Below, in pieces: positions 23,067 through 31,764 of a stretch of 34,407 nucleotides of DNA. The position numbers and the translations under genes were made by a program. Location of the stretch: contig JACPSZ010000012.1 of assembly GCA_024860875.1 (NCBI GenBank), forward strand, positions 1 to 34,407. Direction: 5' to 3'. Each line of letters begins with the position of its first letter. Position 1 is the stretch's first letter. Below the pieces are notes generated by a model that was given only the letters and a program-made list of their open reading frames with translations, did not search any database and was not told where the DNA came from. Source of the stretch: Nitrososphaerota archaeon. Lineage in GTDB: Archaea; Thermoproteota; Nitrososphaeria; Nitrososphaerales; UBA57.

Positions 23067-23084
23067 AGGCTTAATAAATAGCCT
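23067..23084. promoter_or_regulatory. Shared divergent promoter with inverted repeat around the TATA box
   Basis: AGGCTTAATAAATAGCCT places AT-rich TATA-like sequence inside 5-bp inverted arms. It is about 23 bases upstream of the methyltransferase ATG (23044) and about 43 bases upstream of the aIF5B ATG (23127), so one element may serve both strands. Confidence 0.5.
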
Positions 23085-23126
23085 TTCGAAATCAAGTTGG
23101 AGTGACCAGCACGAGAGTGATGCAAA

Positions 23127-24911
23127 ATGAATCAAGAACACATAAGACAGCCCATAGTCGTAGTGCTAGGTCATGTAGACTCCGGCAAAACTTCCTTGCT
23201 GGATAAGATCAGGGGCACTGCAGTACAGGCCAGGGAGCACGGAGGAATAACTCAGCACATCGGTGCAAGTTTCTTCCCTCTCGATCTGCTGAAGGAAATC
23301 TGCGGCCCTACGCTTGGCAAAAACATTGAGATCAAGATTCCCGGGCTGCTTGTAATTGATACTCCAGGCCACGAAGTCTTCACTAACCTGAGGAGCAGAG
23401 GAGGCTCAGCAGCAGATATTGCAATTCTTGTCGTTGATATTATGAAGGGCCTTGAGCAACAGACCTACGAAAGCGTTGAAATTCTAAAGAAGAAAAAAGT
23501 TCCATTTGTCGTCGCATTGAACAAGCTCGACACTCTCCCGGGCTGGAGAAGGATACCCAAAAAGTCATTGACAGAAGAGATTAAACTGCTGGACAAGGCC
23601 GTCAGCAATATACTCGACAATAAGATTTACGATGTTGTTGGAGCGCTTTCGAGATTAGGTTTTGTATCTGAAGCGTTCTTTAGAGTAAAGAACTTTACCA
23701 AAGAAATCGGGATCGTGCCTGTAAGTGCGAAGACTGGAGAAGGAATTCCAGAACTCATTTCAGTGCTGGTAGGGCTTACCCAACAGTATCTGGCACAGAG
23801 GCTCATTGCAAAGAGAGGCAGTGCAAATGGCATAGTGCTTGAGGTAAAAGAAGAACCGGGGTTAGGACAGACTGCAAACATAATTCTGATCGATGGAATT
23901 TTGCGGACTCACGACAACATTGTAATGGCAAAGAAGGAAGGTGCAGTAGTCACAAAGGTCAAGGCTATGTTCATGCCCAAGCCGCTCGACGAAATGAGAG
24001 ATCCTAGAGATAAATTTACGCCTGTTAATGAAGTCATTGCCGCTGCGGGAGTCAAGATTACAACGGCTGACCTTGAAGGAACGCTACCAGGATCGCCGAT
24101 AATAGGAATTCCTGAAAGAGAGGATCCGCAGAAGGCCATAGCGCAGGTCAATTCTGAGATCAAAGGAGTCTTCGTAGAAACTGACCAATTGGGAGTAATC
24201 ATAAAGTCTGATGCTATAGGTTCTCTTGAAGCCATAATAGAGATTCTGAAGAACAAAAAAGTGCAGATAAGGCGTGCAGACATCGGGCCAGTTTCAAGGA
24301 GAGATGTTGTAGAAGCATCACTTGTCGCAGGGGACGACAGGTATCTTGGGGTCATACTTGCCTTCGGTGTGAAAACATTTGACGATGCTAAAGACGAGGC
24401 TCTCCAGAAGGGCGTAAGAATCATCTCTGACCAAGTGATCTACAGCCTAATCGATACATACACAGATTGGGTAGCAAAAGAGAAAGAATCGGAATCCGAG
24501 GCAGAACTCTCCCAAATAACTTACCCGTGCAAGTTTAAGCTTATGAAAGGGATGGTATTCAGAAGGAGCAATCCCGCCATTTTCGGCGTTGAAATCTTGA
24601 GCGGGAAACTGCGAAAAAAAGCAGTTGTGATAAATTCCAAGGGCGAGCAAGTCGGTGAAATAGGGCAAGTGCAGGACAAAAATGAGCCAGTACAGGAAGC
24701 AGTAGCAGGAAGCGAAGTTGCAGTATCAATGAATAAAGTTGTAATAGGAAGGACCATACTTGAGGGAGAAACTCTTTTCACGTTGCCAGCAGACAAGCAC
24801 GTAAGAATCCTGCAGGAAAAATACAGAGACATCATGGTGCCAGACGAGCTTAAGACATTTGAAGAAATACTCAACTTGAGGAGGAAGGTTGCCCCTCTAT
24901 ACGGATTTTAA
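23127..24911 (+). CDS. infB: Translation initiation factor aIF5B (IF-2 homologue)
   Basis: A 594-residue GTPase that promotes subunit joining during initiation. The GTPase motifs are GHVDSGKTSL (G1, 15-24), IDTPGHEVF (G3, about 75-84), NKLD (G4) and VSAKTGEG (G5). Domain II with SANGIVLEVKEEPGLGQTAN, domain III and the C-terminal domain IV follow. The length is normal for archaea. ATG 23127 is used; the gene is divergent from the methyltransferase across a shared promoter and 40 bases upstream of S6e. Confidence 0.97.
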   Translation: MNQEHIRQPIVVVLGHVDSGKTSLLDKIRGTAVQAREHGGITQHIGASFFPLDLLKEICGPTLGKNIEIKIPGLLVIDTPGHEVFTNLRSRGGSAADIAILVVDIMKGLEQQTYESVEILKKKKVPFVVALNKLDTLPGWRRIPKKSLTEEIKLLDKAVSNILDNKIYDVVGALSRLGFVSEAFFRVKNFTKEIGIVPVSAKTGEGIPELISVLVGLTQQYLAQRLIAKRGSANGIVLEVKEEPGLGQTANIILIDGILRTHDNIVMAKKEGAVVTKVKAMFMPKPLDEMRDPRDKFTPVNEVIAAAGVKITTADLEGTLPGSPIIGIPEREDPQKAIAQVNSEIKGVFVETDQLGVIIKSDAIGSLEAIIEILKNKKVQIRRADIGPVSRRDVVEASLVAGDDRYLGVILAFGVKTFDDAKDEALQKGVRIISDQVIYSLIDTYTDWVAKEKESESEAELSQITYPCKFKLMKGMVFRRSNPAIFGVEILSGKLRKKAVVINSKGEQVGEIGQVQDKNEPVQEAVAGSEVAVSMNKVVIGRTILEGETLFTLPADKHVRILQEKYRDIMVPDELKTFEEILNLRRKVAPLYGF

Positions 24912-24951
24912 ACCCTTTTAAGTCCAAAAATTACAAAGCATGTGACTCAAG

Positions 24952-25335
24952 TTGGCGAACTTTAAGATAATAGTTTCAGATCCCTCTTCAGGAAAATCGC
25001 AAGTAGTGGAAGCTAAAGAAAATCAGGCACAGTCTCTTGTAGGAATGAAGATTGGGGATATGTTTGACGGGACGATTGTCGGAGTTAATGGGAAAGTTAA
25101 GATAACTGGCGGCAGCGACAAAGCTGGTTTCCCAATGCGCGGCGATATTTCCGGTGGCGCAAAGAAGTACGTGCTTCTTACAAAGGGAATCGGCTTCCGC
25201 TCTGCAGAGAAGGGCGAGAAGAGGAGGAAGCTGGTAAGAGGGAATGTCATTACAGAAGAGATATACCAGTTGAATGCGATTTTAGCGAAGGAGACAAAAG
25301 AGAAGCCAATTGCCGAAAATCCCAAGGCAGCCTGA
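24952..25335 (+). CDS. rps6e: Small ribosomal subunit protein S6e
   Basis: A 127-residue archaeal-length S6e: ANFKIIVSDPSSGKSQVVEA at the N-terminus and the conserved IVGVNGKVKITGGSDKAGFP MRGDISGG core with the RKLVRGNVI region. The start must be TTG 24952, because an in-frame stop lies at 24943-24945. Its 3' end overlaps the aIF2-gamma start by 26 bases. S6e, aIF2-gamma and the following genes form a conserved archaeal translation/transcription cluster. Confidence 0.96.
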   Translation: MANFKIIVSDPSSGKSQVVEAKENQAQSLVGMKIGDMFDGTIVGVNGKVKITGGSDKAGFPMRGDISGGAKKYVLLTKGIGFRSAEKGEKRRKLVRGNVITEEIYQLNAILAKETKEKPIAENPKAA

Positions 25336-26536
25336 CACTAACATCGGAACTGCTGGCCATGTAGATCATGGCAAGAGCACGATTGTTCAGGCGATAACAG
25401 GTGTCTGGACTAGTGCTCATAGCGAGGAACTCCGAAGAGGAATTACCATCAAGGTCGGCTATGCTGACGCTGCAATATACAGGTGCAAAACCTGCTCTGC
25501 TCCTGTAGGGTATTCGACATCTCCGAAATGCCCCAACTGCGGAGGGGAATCCGAACTCCGAAGGGTGATCAGTTTTGTAGATTGCCCTGGTCATGAGAGC
25601 CTGATGGCCAACATGCTCTCTGGCGCTGCGATAATGGACGGAGCCATGCTTGTCATCGCAGCAAACGAAAAAACTCCTCAGCCTCAAACTAGAGAGCATC
25701 TATTGGCATTGCAGATGCTTGGAGCAAAGCAAATTGTAATAGTGCAGAATAAAGTCGATCTCATAAGCGAGGCAGAGGCTAAAGCAAATTATGAAAATAT
25801 AAAATCGTTTGTTGCAGGTTCGGTTGCTGAAAACGCTCCGATAATACCAATATCTGCCCAGCACAAGTTGAACATCGATGCTCTACTGCAAGCTCTGGAT
25901 GAGAACATCAAGGCAACGAAAAAAGATCCTAATGCGCCTCCAATGATGCAAGTTTTAAGGTCGTTTGACATTAACAGGCCTGGGCTTAGTGTTGATGCTC
26001 TAAAGGGCGGGGTAGTGGGAGGAACATTGTTGCAAGGAGTTCTAAATACAGGCGACGAGATAGAAATCCGACCCGGTATTGCAGATGAAAAATCCCGCTA
26101 TACGTCAATACGCACCAAGGTCGCAAGTCTAGCTACAGGTGCAGGTCTTACAGATTCGGTCAAACCCGGTGGTTTGGTTGCAGTAGGCACCGAGCTGGAC
26201 CCGTTTTATGTTAAGAGCGACAACCTCATCGGCTCCTTGGTAGGCAAAGCAAATGAGCTCCCTTCAGTACATGAAACTCTAACCATCGAAACTCAGCTCT
26301 TCGACCTTGCAGTAGGTGCGCCTGAAATGATAAAGGTCGAGAAGGTAAAGGCAGGAGAGGCGTTAAGGCTCAATGTTGGAACCGCGATCACGGCTGGAGT
26401 CGTGTCTGCAGCTAAAGATTCCAGCGTAACGGTCAAGCTGCGAAGACCTATATGCACTCCAGAAAATAACAGAGTAGCTATTAGCAGGCGAATAGCAGAG
26501 CGCTGGCGGCTTATAGGATCTGGTACAATTTCTTAG
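25310..26536 (+). CDS. eif2g: Translation initiation factor aIF2 subunit gamma
   Basis: A 408-residue GTPase subunit that carries initiator tRNA to the ribosome. It shows G1 GHVDHGKST, G3 DCPGHESLM, G4 NKVDL and the family's zinc knuckle CKTCSAPVGYSTSPKCPNCG (about 53-73). Domains II and III follow (IRPGIADEKSRYTSI..., TVKLRRPICT...RWRLIGSG). The start is TTG 25310 inside the 3' end of S6e, giving the canonical N-terminus PKIPRQPDTNIGTAGHVDHG. The stop is immediately followed by the PIN gene. Confidence 0.97.
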   Translation: MPKIPRQPDTNIGTAGHVDHGKSTIVQAITGVWTSAHSEELRRGITIKVGYADAAIYRCKTCSAPVGYSTSPKCPNCGGESELRRVISFVDCPGHESLMANMLSGAAIMDGAMLVIAANEKTPQPQTREHLLALQMLGAKQIVIVQNKVDLISEAEAKANYENIKSFVAGSVAENAPIIPISAQHKLNIDALLQALDENIKATKKDPNAPPMMQVLRSFDINRPGLSVDALKGGVVGGTLLQGVLNTGDEIEIRPGIADEKSRYTSIRTKVASLATGAGLTDSVKPGGLVAVGTELDPFYVKSDNLIGSLVGKANELPSVHETLTIETQLFDLAVGAPEMIKVEKVKAGEALRLNVGTAITAGVVSAAKDSSVTVKLRRPICTPENNRVAISRRIAERWRLIGSGTIS

Positions 26537-26923
26537 ATGACGAAAAAAGACATTATACTAGATTCAAGCTTTCTAATGGTTCTTTCGAGGGAAAAGCTTT
26601 CTGAGACACTGCCATTGAAATCCCTGCTCGCGCAGTATAATGTGGTTGTACCAAAAGCAATTGTCAGAGAACTCCAGAAATTGGCAAAGGGGGAATCTAT
26701 CAAGGCAAAGAATGCAAGGACGGCTCTTGAGATTGCACGGAATTATAAGATAATAGATGAAGAGGGCGGAGGAAACGTTGACGACATTGTACTAGAAGTT
26801 GCACGAAAGAGAAGTGCTGCAGTGGCTACGCTCGATGCAGAACTAATTGCAAATCTAAAAGCTATTGACATACCTGTAATAACGTTGCAGAAGAACAGGT
26901 TAGCAGGCTTAGACGATGCTTAA
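26537..26923 (+). CDS. PIN-domain protein (putative RNase) of the aIF2-gamma operon
   Basis: A 128-residue PIN domain. Acidic residues expected to bind Mg2+ are seen in IILDSSFLM (Asp8), VRELQKLA (Glu), NVDDIVLEVA (Asp-Asp) and ATLDAEL (Asp). The family includes rRNA-processing nucleases (Fcf1/Nob1-like) and VapC toxins. The conserved archaeal position directly after aIF2-gamma, with no antitoxin gene, points to a housekeeping role rather than a toxin. Its ATG directly abuts the aIF2-gamma stop. Confidence 0.85.
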   Translation: MTKKDIILDSSFLMVLSREKLSETLPLKSLLAQYNVVVPKAIVRELQKLAKGESIKAKNARTALEIARNYKIIDEEGGGNVDDIVLEVARKRSAAVATLDAELIANLKAIDIPVITLQKNRLAGLDDA

Positions 26924-26983
26924 TGGCAAGGGAAAAACTCTTAACCACACCCTTTTCTGTCAGAAGTCTCCGGAGCTGTTGTT

Positions 26984-27559
26984 TTGTTTCAAGTAATTGA
27001 ATTGGATGACGTGGTTAGAGTACCGCCTGCAAAGTTTGGAGAGCCTCTGCAAGATGTAGCGAAGGACATACTGAAGCAGAAGTACGAGAGTTTAATCTCT
27101 CCTGACCTCGGCTATGTTATTCTGATAATGAATGTAAAGGCAGCAGAGGTTGGCAAAGTCATTCCGGGAGATGGCTCGACATACCACAAAACTAGAGTCG
27201 AACTATTAACATTCATACCCAAGATACAGGAAGTAGTTGAGGGTGAAATCGTAGAGATTACTGACTTCGGAGCGTTTGTCAGAGTGGGCCCTGCAGATGC
27301 GCTATTGCACCTTTCGCAGATAACGGACGACTATCTGACGAGTGATGTAAAGCAAGGCATGATACTTGCAAGCCAGAGTAAGAGAACATTGAGGGTAGGA
27401 TCGAGGGTCAGAGTGAGGATAACCGCTGTGAGTCTTGGAAGGGGAGCAGCGATGGCAAAGATTGGTGTTACCTGCAGGCAACCATTCCTAGGTGCGCTGG
27501 AATGGATTGAAGAGGATGCCAAGAAAGCTTCCAAAACTGAAGCGGCAAAGAAGGGTTAA
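26984..27559 (+). CDS. rpo7: DNA-directed RNA polymerase subunit Rpo7 (RpoE')
   Basis: A 191-residue polymerase stalk subunit. The N-terminal tip domain (VIELDDVVRVPPAKFGEPLQ) is followed by an S1-type OB fold (VVEGEIVEITDFGAFVRVGP ADALLHLSQI...RVGSRVRVRITAVSLGRG). The start is a TTG at 26984, 60 bases after the PIN gene. It works with Rpo4 (not in this window) to bind the nascent RNA. It sits 2 bases before spt4, as in most archaea. Confidence 0.96.
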   Translation: MFQVIELDDVVRVPPAKFGEPLQDVAKDILKQKYESLISPDLGYVILIMNVKAAEVGKVIPGDGSTYHKTRVELLTFIPKIQEVVEGEIVEITDFGAFVRVGPADALLHLSQITDDYLTSDVKQGMILASQSKRTLRVGSRVRVRITAVSLGRGAAMAKIGVTCRQPFLGALEWIEEDAKKASKTEAAKKG

Positions 27560-27561
27560 AG

Positions 27562-27750
27562 TTGGCTAAAGAATACGCGTGCAGAAACTGCAGAAGGCTT
27601 ACAACGGGGAGGGTATGCCCAAACTGCAACTCTACAGAATTGAGTTCTGACTGGTCAGGTCTGGCAGTCATCATAAACCCAGAAAAATCTCAGATCGCAA
27701 AAGCGTTGGCAGCCCATAAACCCGGCAGGTACGCTCTGAAAGTAGCATAA
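27562..27750 (+). CDS. spt4: Transcription elongation factor Spt4 (RpoE'')
   Basis: A 62-residue zinc protein: CRNCRRLTTGRVCPNC supplies the four zinc ligands. DWSGLAVIINPEKSQIAKAL is the Spt5-contacting strand and helix. The start is a TTG at 27562. It partners with Spt5 (19756-20223), which is encoded 7 kb away in another operon. Confidence 0.95.
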   Translation: MAKEYACRNCRRLTTGRVCPNCNSTELSSDWSGLAVIINPEKSQIAKALAAHKPGRYALKVA

Positions 27751-27781
27751 AACTTGCCCTCAACCGTTAAATAACCAAAGC

Positions 27782-29011
27782 GTGAGCCGTCTAAACATGA
27801 AGGCCAGCAGAGTAGTTTCAATTCTAATAATGTTAGTATTAATCGCATCCAGCATAGGTGCTGCAAGGGCCGTCGAACTTACAATCTCGACTAACAAGAA
27901 CGCATATTTCTATGGCGAAGTTCTTGCTATAACGGGCAAGACAGATCCCAACAAAGTTGTTTCTCTGCAGCTCTTCAGCCCTATAGGTGAACTAGTCGCC
28001 GTTGACCAGTTTGTAGCTGACGCCAGCGGGAACTTCCAGAGGAACTTTCTAACGTTTCCTACAGAGGGGTCACAAAGGTTCCCTCAAGGTGAATATTCGG
28101 TAAAGGCCGCTGTTGAAGGCGCTACCGCTGAAAAGAAGATTGTTTTGGGACAGTTGGCTCCTCCTGCACCTCAAGCCCCTACTGGAGTCAGGGTTGCAGT
28201 ACAATCAACAGCAGACAGATACATTTTCGTCAACACATACGGCCAACTTACATACAGAGTTGAGGTGTTCAGACTGGAACCCAAAGTCAGTGTTGCAGTC
28301 GAATCTTCGCCCGGTGTATTCGATGAGGTTAACAAGGTAATGTCCAAGCTTTCGAGGGTAATTGAATTTGTAGACTCTAACAACGACAATGACTATCAGA
28401 AAGGAACTGATACTGACATCAGAAGAGTGGATTCATCGGAACTAATCTGGACTAGTCAGCTAGTAAACCAGTCCTTGACCAGATGGCAGTACACAGCCGT
28501 CATGAAGGGTGTAAAAGACAGTTTCAATGTCAACCTTAATGTAACTGTAGTCGGAGGTGATGGAAATGCAACTGTCACCCTCCGCCTCGCAGGATACAGT
28601 TTTGGCAATCCGAACAACAAGCTTGCTCTGATGTGGGAGGGTAAAGCATCAAAGGAACTCGATATCGGGCCGGTGGAATTTGGAATCAACATAAGAAGTG
28701 GTACAACTTTCACATCGCCTTTCCAGAGGCTAGACGCAAATGCCAACGTCGACGGGACCAACATCGCAGTGAGGTCAAGGATTGTAGAGGAGACGGAGGA
28801 CCTTCACGAGGGAGATACTCAGAAGATAATCTACACCACACTACCAGCGTTCAACACCGCAGCAACTAAGTCAATTATCGGTGCGAGAGTCGGAGTTCCC
28901 GTTCCAGAATTCCCTCAGGTTGGAGTAGTGCTTGCATTCGTCGTGCTAGTCTCTGCAGTACTAGTAATGCGCAGGAAGGGTTCTCCAATATTCGCGCAGA
29001 TGCCGAAGTAA
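27782..29011 (+). CDS. Secreted surface protein with Ig-like domain and PEF-type C-terminal anchor
   Basis: A 409-residue exported protein (GTG 27782, or ATG 27797). A signal peptide (about 10-30, ending GAARA) is followed by an Ig/MG-like beta domain (about 32-118: ISTNKNAYFYGEVLAITGKT ... PQGEYSVKAAVEG) and a Pro-rich linker. A beta-rich domain (about 135-370) contains an Asp/Asn-rich loop DSNNDNDYQKGTDTD that may bind calcium. The C-terminus VPEFPQVGVVLAFVVLVSAV LVMRRKG is a PEF-type motif, membrane helix and basic tail, like archaeal PEFG/PEF-CTERM sorting signals. It sits oddly inside the translation/transcription cluster, with TATA-like GTTAAATA at about 27764. Confidence 0.8.
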   Translation: MSRLNMKASRVVSILIMLVLIASSIGAARAVELTISTNKNAYFYGEVLAITGKTDPNKVVSLQLFSPIGELVAVDQFVADASGNFQRNFLTFPTEGSQRFPQGEYSVKAAVEGATAEKKIVLGQLAPPAPQAPTGVRVAVQSTADRYIFVNTYGQLTYRVEVFRLEPKVSVAVESSPGVFDEVNKVMSKLSRVIEFVDSNNDNDYQKGTDTDIRRVDSSELIWTSQLVNQSLTRWQYTAVMKGVKDSFNVNLNVTVVGGDGNATVTLRLAGYSFGNPNNKLALMWEGKASKELDIGPVEFGINIRSGTTFTSPFQRLDANANVDGTNIAVRSRIVEETEDLHEGDTQKIIYTTLPAFNTAATKSIIGARVGVPVPEFPQVGVVLAFVVLVSAVLVMRRKGSPIFAQMPK

Positions 29012-29014
29012 GTT

Positions 29015-29539
29015 TTGGCAAAACTATACCGGATAACTAGGGAACTGCGCAGAAGGCTCAAGAGACCTCTAGGGACATTAATAGAAGTAGAGCAACCTAC
29101 AATCGACGATGTCAACCCTCTGATTGCAGAAAGCACGATGATGGCATCTGTTGGAGATGCAACAACAGAGAACCTGATAAGAATAGGTGTGATACCAGCA
29201 ATTCAGATAGTAGATGGCAGGGAGAAAAGAGAAGCTAGAAAGCTTCCAAAAGAGGCGCAGAAGAGCATTTTAAAAGTCAAGAACCCTGCAGGCACGATCA
29301 GTAGCGACGCAATAACGGCTATTGAAAAATCGTTCTCTCTTCCTCAGCCCGTGAGAATACTTGTCTATGGGGAGGAGGATCTGCTAGCTATACCCCTCGT
29401 TGCTATGTGCCCAGAAGGAAGCGTAGTATTTTACGGCCAGCCCAAAAAAGGTCTTGTTGCAGTCAAGGTAGATAGCAGGAAAAAAAAGAGAGCACTTTCG
29501 ATTCTTAAGGAAATCGGAGCGAAAAAGAAAACTTGGTAA
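29015..29539 (+). CDS. GTP-dependent dephospho-CoA kinase (DUF359 family)
   Basis: A 174-residue protein of the archaeal DUF359 family, shown in Thermococcus to phosphorylate dephospho-CoA with GTP in the last step of coenzyme A synthesis. Conserved segments seen here are VGDATTENLIRIGVIPAIQI VDG, NPAGTIS, YGEEDLLAIPLVAMCPEGSV and FYGQPKKGLV. The start is TTG 29015, 3 bases after the preceding stop. It is the standard neighbour of spt4 in archaea; the surface-protein gene appears inserted between them. Confidence 0.9.
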   Translation: MAKLYRITRELRRRLKRPLGTLIEVEQPTIDDVNPLIAESTMMASVGDATTENLIRIGVIPAIQIVDGREKREARKLPKEAQKSILKVKNPAGTISSDAITAIEKSFSLPQPVRILVYGEEDLLAIPLVAMCPEGSVVFYGQPKKGLVAVKVDSRKKKRALSILKEIGAKKKTW

Positions 29540-30363
29540 GAGTCGGTCTCGTTCATAACAACAATGGAGTCTATGTGGACAGGGATGCAGTTGTCAGGAT
29601 TGCTACAATTGCCGATGAACTTGGCTTCGACTCTTTGTTTTCTTGGGATCATTTTATGCTCCCGTGGAGCAACAGAACCTTCGATGTCTGGTCATTGCTG
29701 AGTTTTCTCGCTGCAAAGACTGAGAGGATAAAGTTAGGAACATGTGTAACCCCATTACCATTTAGGCACCCCGCAGTTCTTGCTAAGATAGTTTCCAGCG
29801 TTGACTTTCTTTCCAACGGGAGAATCATACTAGGAGTTGGTGCTGGGTGGCACAAGCCCGAATTTGATGGCTATTCAAAATGGGACGACGATAAAATAAG
29901 AGTTGCAAAGACCAGAGAAGCACTAAAGATAGTATATGGTCTGTGGACTAAGGGCAGACTTTCTTTTGAGGGTAAATATTACAAGATTGATGGTGCTGTT
30001 CTTGAACCAAAACCCATTCAAAATCCTCATCCTCCAATGTGGTTCGGTGTGCAAGGTAGAGTAATGCTTTCTCTAGCGGCCAAATATGGTGCTGGCTGGA
30101 TCCCTACCATGATTTCGCCGAAGCAATATGCAAAGCTAAGAGAAATTCTCGAGGATGACTTGAGAAACAACAAGAGGGCAGAAGGCTTTGTCTATGCTTT
30201 ATTCAAGTATGTAGAACCCGATTTGAACAAGACTAGGAAGGTTTTGGAGGAATATGAGAGAAGTGGATGTGAATATTTCTCTCTGGGCTATCCTCGAAAT
30301 ACCCCCGGTTTTGTTGCTTGGCTGGAGAAGTTCGGCAGGGATTTAGTAGGCTCATACAAATAG
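29533..30363 (+). CDS. Luciferase-like (LLM class) F420-dependent oxidoreductase
   Basis: A 276-residue TIM-barrel flavin/F420 oxidoreductase. Characteristic stretches are ELGFDSLFSWDHFMLPW, KTERIKLGTCVTPLPFRHPA VLAK, SNGRIILGVGAGWHKPEFDG and YYKIDGAVLEPKPIQNPHPP MWFG. In F420-making archaea these enzymes often use F420H2, with substrates ranging from methylenetetrahydromethanopterin to unknown compounds. The substrate is not evident here. The start is TTG 29533, overlapping the upstream gene by 7 bases, so it is co-transcribed. Confidence 0.9.
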   Translation: MVRVGLVHNNNGVYVDRDAVVRIATIADELGFDSLFSWDHFMLPWSNRTFDVWSLLSFLAAKTERIKLGTCVTPLPFRHPAVLAKIVSSVDFLSNGRIILGVGAGWHKPEFDGYSKWDDDKIRVAKTREALKIVYGLWTKGRLSFEGKYYKIDGAVLEPKPIQNPHPPMWFGVQGRVMLSLAAKYGAGWIPTMISPKQYAKLREILEDDLRNNKRAEGFVYALFKYVEPDLNKTRKVLEEYERSGCEYFSLGYPRNTPGFVAWLEKFGRDLVGSYK

Positions 30364-30377
30364 CAATTCGAGGATCA

Positions 30378-30387
30378 AAATATATTA
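30378..30387 (+). promoter_or_regulatory. TATA box of the apt-mtnP operon
   Basis: AAATATATTA lies about 26-35 bases before ATG 30413, suggesting a leaderless or nearly leaderless transcript. Confidence 0.55.
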
Positions 30388-30412
30388 CCTCAGAATAGAG
30401 GACAGTGCTAGC

Positions 30413-30928
30413 ATGGATCTTAAGAAGAAGATCAGAAACGTTTCTGATTTCCCCAAACCAGGCATCCTCTTCAGGGACATTACACCTATACTGAAGGATC
30501 CCAAAGCGTTTTCATATGTAGCGGAGAAGTTTGCAGAGATATTCCCAAAGAAGAGTTTCGATATGGTTGCTGGAATTGAATCAAGGGGATTCATCTTTGG
30601 GGCCGCTTTGGCAGCCAAGACTGGCAAAGGTTTCATTATTATCAGAAAGCAGGGAAAATTACCGGGGGAGACAATCGCCAAGAAGTATGACATAGAATAT
30701 GGGAGTGCAACCATGGAGATTCAGAAGGACGCTGTGAGAAAGGGTGATCGCGTTTTGATCATTGACGATCTGCTTGCTACAGGAGGAACGGCTCAAGCTG
30801 CCGCTCATCTGATTGAAAAACTTGGAGGCAAGGTCGTTGGGATGGGTTTCGTTATAGAGCTTGCGATGCTCAAAGGAATGAAAAAACTTTCAAAATACAA
30901 TGCCAAGACGCTGGTAAGGTACACGTAA
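30413..30928 (+). CDS. apt: Adenine phosphoribosyltransferase
   Basis: A 171-residue purine salvage enzyme converting adenine and PRPP to AMP. It has [18 protein letters not shown] at the N-terminus, [11 protein letters not shown] and the PRPP-binding motif [17 protein letters not shown] (about 117-133). The next gene, mtnP, starts one base after its stop. MtnP releases adenine from methylthioadenosine, which this enzyme recycles, so the pair forms a coherent salvage unit. Confidence 0.95.
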   Translation: MDLKKKIRNVSDFPKPGILFRDITPILKDPKAFSYVAEKFAEIFPKKSFDMVAGIESRGFIFGAALAAKTGKGFIIIRKQGKLPGETIAKKYDIEYGSATMEIQKDAVRKGDRVLIIDDLLATGGTAQAAAHLIEKLGGKVVGMGFVIELAMLKGMKKLSKYNAKTLVRYT

Positions 30929-30929
30929 A

Positions 30930-31727
30930 TTGGTAACAAAAGAATCAGCAGAAATTGGAATTATCGGAGGCACAGGTGTCTACGATCCTGGGCTATTCAA
31001 AGATGCAAAGCCGATAAAGGTCTATACGCCCTATGGCGAGCCATCAGATTATGTTACTGTTGGGACATTCAAGGGAAGGAAGGTCGCATTTCTTCCTCGA
31101 CATGGAAAGGGCCATAGAATTCCTCCCCATAAAATCAACTACAGGGCAAATATCTGGGCATTCAAGGAGTTGGGCGTCAAAAGAATTGTTGCTCCATCGG
31201 CAGTCGGTTCTTTGAAGGAAGAAATGGAGCCTGGCCATATTGTAGTTCCCGATCAATTCATTGATAGAACAAGATCGAGGGCAAGCACGTTTTACGAAGG
31301 AGGGTTTGTCTGCCATGTTTCCACTGCTGATCCCTTCTGCCCTGATCTCAGAAAGATTGTGATTTCGACTGCAAAAAAGCTGAAACTTGATGTGCACAAA
31401 GATGGGACATATGTCTGCATAGAAGGACCTCGGTTTTCGACGAGGGCAGAGTCGAAGATGTTCAGGGAGTGGGGCGCCCATATAATTGGTATGACTCTTG
31501 TGCCAGAAGTGGTCCTTGCAAGAGAGCAGGAAATGTGCTATGTCAATATTGCAACTGTTACCGATTACGATGTCTGGGCGGACAAGCCTGTAAGTGCTGA
31601 TGAGGTTGTCGAAACTCTGAAGAAGAATGTTGACAAAACAAAGAAGATGCTCGAAAGCATAATCCCTCTCATCCCGACAAAGAGGGATTGCTTATGCAGC
31701 AAGGCTCTTGAAGGAGCTGTATACTGA
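30930..31727 (+). CDS. mtnP: S-methyl-5'-thioadenosine phosphorylase
   Basis: A 265-residue enzyme of the purine nucleoside phosphorylase family that cleaves methylthioadenosine with phosphate to adenine and methylthioribose-1-phosphate. Motifs include [58 protein letters not shown] and [19 protein letters not shown]. The TTG start is immediately after apt. Cysteines near the C-terminus (CLCSK) may form disulfides, as in thermophilic relatives. Confidence 0.95.
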   Translation: MVTKESAEIGIIGGTGVYDPGLFKDAKPIKVYTPYGEPSDYVTVGTFKGRKVAFLPRHGKGHRIPPHKINYRANIWAFKELGVKRIVAPSAVGSLKEEMEPGHIVVPDQFIDRTRSRASTFYEGGFVCHVSTADPFCPDLRKIVISTAKKLKLDVHKDGTYVCIEGPRFSTRAESKMFREWGAHIIGMTLVPEVVLAREQEMCYVNIATVTDYDVWADKPVSADEVVETLKKNVDKTKKMLESIIPLIPTKRDCLCSKALEGAVY

Positions 31728-31764
31728 CAAGCCTTAAATTCAGAGTTCATAGAGGCGTTCAGAA

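Noticed and set aside
26537-26923. PIN-domain gene as the toxin of a toxin-antitoxin pair
   Set aside because: No small antitoxin gene is adjacent. Its position right after aIF2-gamma is that of a conserved archaeal housekeeping PIN protein.
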